Shown here piece by piece: positions 58,901 to 64,000 of a DNA stretch of 64,000 nt (its first letter is position 1; the number at the start of each line of letters is the position of its first letter). The notes beneath the pieces are model-generated. The model worked only from the letters and a program-made list of their open reading frames with translations. It made no database searches and was not told the origin of the DNA. Both the position numbers and the translations under genes were made by a program. Source of the DNA: Flavobacterium aerium (GTDB taxonomy: Bacteria > Bacteroidota > Bacteroidia > Flavobacteriales > Flavobacteriaceae); the NCBI RefSeq assembly GCF_030766725.1, contig NZ_JARQWR010000005.1:124001-188000 (forward strand), read 5' to 3'.

Positions 58901-59287
58901 GAAAATATTTTTAAACTAAGTTACTTCAAAGAAGTATACTCAAATTATGTAGAAGCAAGACTACATCAAGAAATTCCTTTTGAAACCATTAAAAAAGATA
59001 TTATCGAAGCTACAAATGTAAATATTGAAGCATGTTTAGGCGGTGTTTTTGATTATCAAAAAATGGAGAATTCATATTTTGAAGGAGAAAATCATACAAT
59101 TGAAATCAATTCAGATACAAGAACCAAACAAGAAGGTATATATGTAACTTGTTTTGAATACATTAATGCATTGGAAATCAATCTGTCTTGTCCTTTTGAT
59201 ATGTATCATAAATCAGGTAAGGAAACAATTTCTTTGCCTAAAATACTACACAATTATTTGTATCGAATTGGTACTGAAAATAGATAA
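52934..59287 (+). CDS. Terminal NRPS, A(unassigned)-T-C-A(Gly)-T-terminal C-like
   Basis: This 2117-residue NRPS ends the assembly line. A1 (1-540) has pocket D226-A-R-H-L-A-L-L-V, the same as A1 of the 7202 protein, at the same residue number; substrate unassigned. T1 has an altered GANS motif (S582). The C domain (about 630-1070) has HHIISDG (H770-H771). A2 (about 1095-1580) has pocket D1292-I-L-Q-L-G-M-I-W, a glycine code. T2 has S1634 (GGDSI). No thioesterase domain follows. Residues about 1690-2117 form a divergent C-superfamily domain with IHHGLTDFH (H1827-H1828, D1832, Phe for Gly) and a late FWVNYHRKI region. A C domain in last position is known to release chains by cyclisation or by condensation with an amine, and I infer that here. 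The upstream neighbour ends with the C domain that A1 needs. Confidence 0.92.
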   Translation: MNKKVIHTVFENVAMSHGTNIAIETENTKISYRQFNEEANKIAHLLYQKGYNNESRIAVFCEDAVAQLIALMGVFKSGNIYVPLSVKYKENHWDVLFNKVQPNALIITKDNLSVFEKFNKLFDYTIPELIVVCINNKNEILCISQKYENGIYTEDNTVIKENTTNLIVDIDENGANYIFFTSGSTGKPKAVLGQHKSLSHFIHWEAKELDIDSTSRIGQLTSFSFDASLRDIFLPLLKGGCICLPSKGTSENTTKLCEWFIEKQITILHTVPTMMRSILKAFDKKSSTQNYFKDLQYLLLAGEKLYVKDIVNWREKFGENTCIINLYGATESTLVKTFYRVKDDIQNANAEELCVGKPISNTNILILNTENKICEIGEVGDIYIQTPFLTKGYYQDTELTQEKFIQNPLSEFQDIIYKTGDYGKYDTERNTIVLGRKDGIVKINGVRCDLNSIERNILEFSKIKEVKCIPYLEKGTNQLIMCFYSSPVEINEELKAYCLKTLSEYELFGLHLLYIEKFPVNANGKIDTAILNEKIAIYFQQHKEIVLPINEVEEKLSAIWKELLGVDRISTLDNIFLLGANSIQLIQIAGRIHSDLGIELTILDLFSIPVLKDLAKKISSSQTTIYYEIPKVEISENYRVSSSQFRLWILSQYEESSLAYNMPNFIIIENSFNIELFKKAIYCVIDRHEVLRTVFKEIQGELKQIIKKREELDFIIDYKDFRMLDNGEQLATAYIVDDSLIQFDFEKGPLIRMALLQLENHKYVFYYNMHHIISDGWSMNILERDVMAYYEAFISNKESKLPPLKIQYKDYALWQQKRLESETSNKGRGFWLEQLSGTLPVFSLPSNKIRPKVYTHSGHRFETCISDIATQTLKEYCKKNHGTLFVGLLAIWKILLHKYSGQEDIIIGSPVSGRDHVDLKDQIGFYVNTLALRTNIDSSKNFDLFFEAVKESTLQSFEHQTYPFDKLVEQLSVKRDMSRNPVFDVLLTLQNTGDVEENITINSELYETITDGGEELAKFDLSFHFKEVGKGLYFQITYNTDIYEPSMMIQLMNHYKNIMCNLLESPTKPINEIDYITQEEEQKIQIDFNQTASNYPRQTICSLFKSHVTTKSNELAVTDKYNGYTYQTLEVKSNQVANYIIQNYAENNNGTVAVLMDRSADLIVVLLGILKSGYSYIPLDPNFPQERLEYIVKHSEVSMILGEVRYANLVGNTSVYIPIDEVLKETNQASRIIDFSDFTKDAYIIYTSGSTGNPKGVRIGHQSLTNFLISIQQNQKVSSNDLLFSVTTQSFDISILEFFVPLISGGTVYMASKETLSDPFTIIEEIESVQPSILQATPSFYQMLFDAGWKGNEKLKILCGGDLLSKSLAEKMLSVSKEVWNMYGPTETTIWSSTKLIKEADDASNIGKPINNTKMYILDGNKKLVPEGIPGELYISGDGLSKGYVKDEVQTDEKFSIHPFIKGEKIYNTGDLGKWNSKGEIQFLGRNDFQVKIRGYRIELKEIEYCLSEHRAIKEVVVMVTQKKAEQNELIVYFVSVNNREVKINDLRKFVEKRLPGYMIPSYFIQLDKMPLTPNKKIDRKILLEIPELGVTTEKKYVSPKTETEIILVNACIEILGIPQIGLKDNFYQLGGDSIKLIRIISILRSHNYILKPKHVVTALNMRDLASHVKKYDTIPNQKKGITNTNKIKKSQNTEDSKVVEEMIFDISGNQYHLLKLNTTIGINDFSITNFNKETFEDQFREFLSYFPSLCIQLIKTEKKIQQKHISAANVNIVFSHMNESIERNIIEEQANTFFMKPFALYEEELIRVFVVNSIENKKATISLGIHHGLTDFHTNTIIRDLAIKYFEENIITEIYTPNFNFVKAQQKHLVSKEGKLQRKFWVNYHRKIASKRNLETNIQYISEFINQKVVITGQDLELLRKLSHNMKIPINGLLLALHGYVIEIFYDKKRNIQGILVNGRDQKIDDLNISNVLGVLNNILPLKITKTPENIFKLSYFKEVYSNYVEARLHQEIPFETIKKDIIEATNVNIEACLGGVFDYQKMENSYFEGENHTIEINSDTRTKQEGIYVTCFEYINALEINLSCPFDMYHKSGKETISLPKILHNYLYRIGTENR

Positions 59288-59316
59288 AAAAGCATCCCAA
59301 TCAAAAAAATAAAAAA

Positions 59317-61701
59317 ATGAAAAAAAGTTTAATAATTTTTACCCTGTTATTAATGCCAATCCTTACGTATGCACAATTAAAAATTAGTGGAAAGGTTGTC
59401 GATAAAGATGCTGGTTTACCATATGTGAATGTCATTTTATTTAATAGTGAAGAGAAATTAATTACAGGAACAACTACAGATGAAAATGGATTATTTTCTA
59501 TTGAGGCACCACAAGGTTCTTACAAATTAAAAGTTAGTTATATTGGTTACACAGAATGGTCTAATGATATTAATTTAGATAAAGACATGTCGTTCAACAA
59601 AATTTTATTAGTTGAAGATATTAAAATGCTAAAGGAAGTCGAAGTAATTGTTAAGAGAAAACTATACGAACGAAAAGTAGACCGCATGGTCTTCAATGTA
59701 GATAAAAGTGTCGCGGTTGAAGGAGGAGATGCTCTTGATGCTCTAAAATACGCACCAGGTGTGATTTTTCAGAATGATCAAATTTCTATGCTAGGGAAAA
59801 GTAGCATGCGTGTTAGTATTAATGGTCGTATCTTGGAATTAGCAGGGGAAGATTTAACTAATTTTTTAGCATCAATTCCGTCAAATAGTATTAAAAAAGT
59901 TGAAATTATTAGTAATCCACCAGCAAAATATGAGGCAGCAGGAAATAGTGGAATTGTAAATATTGAATTGAAAAAAGCATTGGCAGATTTGTGGAACAAT
60001 ACTATATCTTCATCATATACACAAGCGACATACGGAATGGTAAGTTTAAGAGATAATTTTTCTTTAAAAAAGGATAAATTAGAATTATTATTAAATCTTA
60101 GTGGTGGATTAGGAAGAGAATTAGAAAATGAAGAATCTACAACATTTTATCAAAATAGTACATGGGATGCTTATTCACAACGTAAGCATACAAAAGACTA
60201 TTTTTCTACAAAATTAAATTTGGATTATAATATTAACGACAAAACTACATTTGGAGTTCAATATTTATTTAATTATAACACGCCAGATTTTAAAGATAAT
60301 ACGAAAACAAAGATTATTAATAATTCAACAAGTATTATAGATTCTTTATTAGTGAATAATGGATTTAGTGATAAACGAACAGCTTTCCATAATATCAATA
60401 CACATTTTGATGTTGAGTTAGATACATTGGGAAAGAAAATTGCTTTTGATCTAGATTATTTAACATACAAATCTAAAAATAATAGAAGCTTTCTAACAAA
60501 TAGTTTGACATCTAATAATCAATTTTTAAATACAATATTACAAGCGGATAACTTAGGAGATCAAAATATTGAAAATGTTAGTGCTAAAATTGATTTTGAG
60601 TATCCTTTTAAAAGTTTTAATTTCTCTTATGGGGGTAAAGTGAGTTTTATAAAAAATAACAGTGATATCCAATTTTTCGAAACTTCTACAGGAATTCCAA
60701 TATTAGATCCAAACCAAACAGATGATTTTGTATATAATGAACGTATACAAGCAGTATATGTGAGTGCTAGTAAAAGTTTAAGTAAAAAATGGGAAGCAAA
60801 AATAGGACTTCGGCTAGAATCAACACAAACGAAAGGGTTTACAGAATCATTAAACCAAACAAACAAAAATTCGTATGAAAATTTATTTCCAACATTCTAT
60901 TTATCATACAACCATAATGATGACACTTCTTACTATTTTAGTTATGGTAAGCGAATTGATAGACCTAATTATTTTACCTTAAATCCATTTAGATTTTATT
61001 ATAACAGTAATAACTATAGCGAAGGAAATCCGTTCTTACAACCTTCTTTTACGCACAATTTTGAATTAGGATATAATGGGAAGTATATAAATGCTAATGC
61101 ATTTTATTCTAAAATTATTGATGGATGGGGTGTTGTAATTAATGCAGAGAATGCAACAAATACGACTATAATTACAAGAGAAAATTATTACGATTCAAAT
61201 TCATACGGGATAATAGTTTCTGGAGGCTACAATGAAATTGGTTGGTGGGAAAATTACAATAGTGTGAATTTAATCAATCACGACCCGAAACTTACAAACA
61301 GTAAAGTTGATGCAGAATTGAAAGGTAGATTCGAATATATATTTGTTTCTAACCACAGTTTTACTTTAAACAAAGCTAAAAACTTTAAAGGACAATTATT
61401 TTTATTATACAACTCTTCTTATAGTGATAATCTTTACAAATATGAAGATAGTTTTAGCCTAAATATAGCATTTCGTTATAGCATGCTAAATAATAAATTA
61501 AATTTCGGACTAACATTTAATGATATATTTAACTCAAGTGCTACACGATGGAATTGGGAAACAAATGGCATTAGACAAACCTATCTTCAAAATGTAAGTA
61601 ATAGAGATTTTCGTATTTCTGTATCTTATAATTTTGGAAATAAGAGTAAGAAAGTGGAAGATAGGGATTCTGGAAATGAAGATGAAAGAGGTAGATTATA
61701 A
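59317..61701 (+). CDS. TonB-receptor-like outer-membrane beta-barrel protein
   Basis: This 794-residue outer-membrane protein of a Bacteroidota type has a signal peptide (about 1-19, MKKSLIIFTLLLMPILTYA) followed by a carboxypeptidase-regulatory-like beta-sandwich (about 21-105, ISGKVVDKDAGLPYVNVIL). A plug domain follows (about 125-220, DALKYAPGVI, INGR, VEIISNPPAKYEAAGNSGIVNI), then a long barrel ending in strands such as FRISVSYNFG and a short charged tail. It matches the outer membrane beta-barrel family (OMP_b-brl_3), whose members are TonB-dependent-receptor-like. It starts 29 bases after the last NRPS gene and so is probably co-transcribed. It could take up the product or another ligand, help export, or protect the host. 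No typical TonB box was pinned down. Confidence 0.88.
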   Translation: MKKSLIIFTLLLMPILTYAQLKISGKVVDKDAGLPYVNVILFNSEEKLITGTTTDENGLFSIEAPQGSYKLKVSYIGYTEWSNDINLDKDMSFNKILLVEDIKMLKEVEVIVKRKLYERKVDRMVFNVDKSVAVEGGDALDALKYAPGVIFQNDQISMLGKSSMRVSINGRILELAGEDLTNFLASIPSNSIKKVEIISNPPAKYEAAGNSGIVNIELKKALADLWNNTISSSYTQATYGMVSLRDNFSLKKDKLELLLNLSGGLGRELENEESTTFYQNSTWDAYSQRKHTKDYFSTKLNLDYNINDKTTFGVQYLFNYNTPDFKDNTKTKIINNSTSIIDSLLVNNGFSDKRTAFHNINTHFDVELDTLGKKIAFDLDYLTYKSKNNRSFLTNSLTSNNQFLNTILQADNLGDQNIENVSAKIDFEYPFKSFNFSYGGKVSFIKNNSDIQFFETSTGIPILDPNQTDDFVYNERIQAVYVSASKSLSKKWEAKIGLRLESTQTKGFTESLNQTNKNSYENLFPTFYLSYNHNDDTSYYFSYGKRIDRPNYFTLNPFRFYYNSNNYSEGNPFLQPSFTHNFELGYNGKYINANAFYSKIIDGWGVVINAENATNTTIITRENYYDSNSYGIIVSGGYNEIGWWENYNSVNLINHDPKLTNSKVDAELKGRFEYIFVSNHSFTLNKAKNFKGQLFLLYNSSYSDNLYKYEDSFSLNIAFRYSMLNNKLNFGLTFNDIFNSSATRWNWETNGIRQTYLQNVSNRDFRISVSYNFGNKSKKVEDRDSGNEDERGRL

Positions 61702-61785
61702 TTGATCTATCATTATAAAAAATGAGGGGTTACTTAATAGATTAATAAAGTTAAATAGCATTTAGGCTAATGAAAAACAAAAGCT

Positions 61786-62514
61786 ATGTACCATATATTT
61801 AAAAGACAATTATTCTTATTGCATTTTGCAGGTGGAAATAGTTATTCTTATAATTTTTTAAAGGATAAACTTTCTGAATTTTTTGAATTTATCCCTTTAG
61901 AATTACCCGGAAGAGGAAAGCGATTTCAAGAACAATTATTGACCACAAAAGAATCAGCTATACAGGATTATTTTAATCAAATTAAATCACTTAGAAATGA
62001 TCAACCCTATTTAATTTATGGACATAGTATGGGAGCTACTTTAGGCCTTTCTGTAACAAAATGTATGGAAAATGTTAATGACGCCCCTTTACATCTATTG
62101 GTCACAGGAAATGCAGGACCCAATATAAAAGGTAAGGATAAAACAATACGCTATCTATTAAACAATATCGATTTTAAAGAAGAACTAAGAGCACTGGGAG
62201 GTGTGCCAGAAGAAGTTTTAATCAATGAAGAATTATTTGATTTTTTTAGTCCAATACTTCGTTCGGACTTTGAAGTTTTAGAAAAAGATAACTATCATGA
62301 AAGAGGAATGGTGATTCAAACCCCTATAACAGCAATCATGGGAGATGAGGAAGAAACTATGGTAGATATTGATAACTGGAAAAAATTTACAGATGGGGAT
62401 TTTTCATCTCAACTAATGAAAGGGAATCATTTCTTTATTTATAATCATGAAATAGAGTTATCTAATACATTAAAAAGACTAGCAATAACTTCAATATCAA
62501 TACCAAATGAATAA
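61786..62514 (+). CDS. Type II thioesterase
   Basis: This 242-residue alpha/beta-hydrolase of the type II thioesterase family frees mis-loaded or stalled acyl groups from carrier domains. It has the front motif LFLLHFAGGNS, PLELPGRGKR and the nucleophile S81 in YGHSMGA. The catalytic Asp is probably D187 in IMGDEEE and the His H215 in KGNHFFI. The size is normal for the family. An out-of-frame ATG at 61770 opens only a 10-codon reading frame, so the start at 61786 is preferred even though it leaves a short N-terminus. Because no integrated thioesterase is present in the NRPS proteins, this is the only thioesterase seen. Its editing role is inferred from the family, and a role in final release cannot be excluded. 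Confidence 0.92.
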   Translation: MYHIFKRQLFLLHFAGGNSYSYNFLKDKLSEFFEFIPLELPGRGKRFQEQLLTTKESAIQDYFNQIKSLRNDQPYLIYGHSMGATLGLSVTKCMENVNDAPLHLLVTGNAGPNIKGKDKTIRYLLNNIDFKEELRALGGVPEEVLINEELFDFFSPILRSDFEVLEKDNYHERGMVIQTPITAIMGDEEETMVDIDNWKKFTDGDFSSQLMKGNHFFIYNHEIELSNTLKRLAITSISIPNE

Positions 62515-62565
62515 TGTAATATCCTGATCATTTACAAGAAGTAACACTTACATTATGGCAAATCA

Positions 62566-62593
62566 ATACTTATATCATTTATGATATAAGTAT
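62566..62593. promoter_or_regulatory. 28-base near-perfect palindrome upstream of the exporter gene
   Basis: ATACTTATATCAT (62566-62578) and ATGATATAAGTAT (62581-62593) are exact reverse complements with two bases between. It lies in the 134-base spacer between the thioesterase and transporter genes. A six-T run comes shortly after, within ATCATTTTTTAAAG. It could be an operator for the transporter or a transcription terminator of the preceding operon; the T-run is somewhat far from the stem for a standard terminator. Confidence 0.45.
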
Positions 62594-62648
62594 ATGTACA
62601 CATATCATTTTTTAAAGTCAATCAACCAATCAATTAACAATCAATAAA

Positions 62649-64000
62649 ATGTTAAAATTAAATTTTAAGGATATTGTTTATTTATTACTATACGCAATAC
62701 CTAACACAGTTTTGAGTTTCGCGATAGTACATATTATTAATAATGTGCTTTCAGGAAATGAAGAGTTTCTAAAGAGCTATATGGTGATAGTATTTTTATC
62801 AACAGTTTTTTATACATATTTGTTGAATATCGTTTTCCAAAAAAAACTAAATAAATATACTTTCAAAATCTTATACGAAAATGAGAAAAATCTTTTCAAT
62901 CAAATATTAAAAGCTCCTTTAAAAACAATTGAAAAATTTGGAACTGAACGATTCTATACTGCAATGGAAGACTTACGCTTATTTGCGGATCTACCTTTTA
63001 CGATAACACATACCGTAAACTCAGTTTTAATGTTAGTTATAGGAGTTGTTTATATGTATACACTTTCTGTGCTTTCTGCTACAATAGTTGTTATTCTTAT
63101 AGTCTTGGTAGCCGTTTGTTATTTTATAGTGATGAATTCGATGACTCAGGAAGTAACCAAACTTAGAAAATATAATGACCATTACTATGGATATATAGAC
63201 GATCTTATTTCAGGATTTAAAGAACTTAAACTAAGTTCTTCAAGAAGGAAAAATATAATGAGTAAATATTTAGGACCTAATAGAGATCAATCAGAAGGAT
63301 TAGATTTTAAGATTAATTATATATTCTTATCCATTAATATGATTAGTCAATATGGATTATACTTTGTAATTGCAGCAATCTTATTTATACTTCCTGCATT
63401 TGAAATTTTAGATAGATCAGATGTAATTGCTTATGTAGTTGTGATATTATTTATATCCGGACCTATTAATAATATAATAAATCTTCAACAAGCATATACA
63501 CGTTTTATAGTGGCACATGCAAGAATTAAAAGATTCAAAGCTGATTTTCAATTAGATACGGAAGAGGTGGTTAAAGAGAAGTTAAATAATGAAAACTTTG
63601 AATCACTGGAATTTATGGATGTATGTTTTGCATATGAAAATAAGAATGATGAAGAAATATTTGCTTTGGGACCTGTTAATTTGAAAGTTAATAAAGGAGA
63701 AGTATTATTCATTGTTGGAGGGAATGGATCTGGGAAAAGTACATTTATTAATGTGTTAACGGGTTTATATAAACCAAGTAAAGGAGATATTCTTATCAAT
63801 GGAGAAAAAACGGAAAGTCTTAATCATGATTTAGAAGATTCTATTGCTGCGGTATTTACAGACAATTACATATTTAATAATAATTATGATAATTATACTG
63901 TAGAAGGCAATGAAGAATATAAACGTTTATTAAAAGTGATGCGACTAGATGAGGTAGTTTTAGACGATAAAGAGGAGTCTGCCCGAAGAAATTTTTCAAA
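62649..64000 (+). CDS. Cyclic-peptide/siderophore-type ABC exporter (SyrD/PvdE-like), 3' partial
   Basis: An open frame of 450 codons runs from ATG 62649 to the window end without a stop. The first 300 residues are hydrophobic with about six membrane segments (for example near residues 10-30, 45-65, 125-165 and 235-290), the exporter-type transmembrane domain. An ATPase domain follows, with Walker A GGNGSGKST (K363) and a glutamine-loop region reading FTDNYIF, where Asp-Asn replaces the more usual Gln. The window stops just before the expected signature motif. Fusion of membrane and ATPase parts, the short loop and this Q-loop form fit the SyrD/PvdE family that exports cyclic lipopeptides and siderophore precursors. 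It is the probable product exporter. Start choice: the first in-frame ATG after the palindrome, with an A-rich leader. Confidence 0.85.
   Translation, partial: MLKLNFKDIVYLLLYAIPNTVLSFAIVHIINNVLSGNEEFLKSYMVIVFLSTVFYTYLLNIVFQKKLNKYTFKILYENEKNLFNQILKAPLKTIEKFGTERFYTAMEDLRLFADLPFTITHTVNSVLMLVIGVVYMYTLSVLSATIVVILIVLVAVCYFIVMNSMTQEVTKLRKYNDHYYGYIDDLISGFKELKLSSSRRKNIMSKYLGPNRDQSEGLDFKINYIFLSINMISQYGLYFVIAAILFILPAFEILDRSDVIAYVVVILFISGPINNIINLQQAYTRFIVAHARIKRFKADFQLDTEEVVKEKLNNENFESLEFMDVCFAYENKNDEEIFALGPVNLKVNKGEVLFIVGGNGSGKSTFINVLTGLYKPSKGDILINGEKTESLNHDLEDSIAAVFTDNYIFNNNYDNYTVEGNEEYKRLLKVMRLDEVVLDDKEESARRNFS

Noticed and set aside
1..64000. Calling the product a known siderophore or a named cationic lipopeptide
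   Set aside because: The start of the assembly line is missing, at least three substrates are unassigned, and no database comparison was possible.

Overview
The window is one side of a very large hybrid non-ribosomal peptide synthetase (NRPS) / polyketide synthase (PKS) gene cluster. All recognised genes lie on the plus strand. The DNA is AT-rich, at roughly 30% GC by eye. Start codons are preceded by A-rich leaders rather than clear Shine-Dalgarno sequences. The cluster carries an outer-membrane barrel protein with an N-terminal carboxypeptidase-regulatory-like domain. Together these suggest a Bacteroidota genome, most likely a flavobacterium or relative; the species cannot be named from this sequence. 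No transposase, tRNA, rRNA or CRISPR array was seen.

Layout. Positions 1-2369 are the end of a PKS (AT end-KR-ACP), cut by the window edge. Then come 2369-7054 (docking-C-A-T-C), 7202-12316 (A-T-C-A-T) and 12333-16781 (KS-AT-KR-ACP). A tailoring block at 17000-20778 encodes a 2,4-diaminobutyrate (Dab) aminotransferase, an Asp/Glu-type racemase, a DUF2807-like protein and a JmjC/cupin-type hydroxylase. The assembly line resumes with 20864-31792 (docking-C-A-T-C-A-T-KS-AT-KR-ACP), 31792-39663 (docking-C-A-T-E-C-A-T) and 39716-41317 (docking-C only). A class III aminotransferase (41750) and a luciferase-like monooxygenase (43103) come next. They are followed by 44128-47271 (A-T-C), a TauD/SyrP-like hydroxylase (47364), 48418-52875 (C-like-A-T-C) and 52934-59287 (A-T-C-A-T-terminal C). 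The right end holds a TonB-receptor-like protein, a type II thioesterase and the start of a SyrD/PvdE-like ABC exporter.

How the genes fit together. Adenylation pocket residues were read by eye from the A4-A5 motifs. If the proteins act in gene order, the predicted chain is: ketide(OH)-Ala-X-Dab-C2 ketide(OH)-Val-Lys(like)-C2 ketide(OH)-D-Dab-Asn-(beta-amino-acid-like)-(beta-hydroxy)Asn-X-Gly. A terminal condensation-like domain replaces a thioesterase domain. Dab would come from the aminotransferase at 17000. The KR-containing PKS modules that follow Dab and Lys would give statine-like gamma-amino-beta-hydroxy units. The result would be a cationic polyketide-peptide, exported by the transporter at the right end.

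The most striking points are these. (1) There is a 2647-bp direct repeat without visible differences, between the window start and 29424-32070; it makes two ACP-tail/docking-domain pairs identical. (2) Two condensation domains with broken HHxxxDG motifs flank a stand-alone hydroxylase, resembling the interface-domain system for beta-hydroxylation. (3) One A domain has lost its amino-acid-binding Asp and sits next to an aminotransferase and a monooxygenase. (4) Two non-standard paralogous A domains each begin a protein, and the C domain they need ends the preceding protein. The start of the assembly line, its loading module, the regulator and the rest of the exporter are outside the window.
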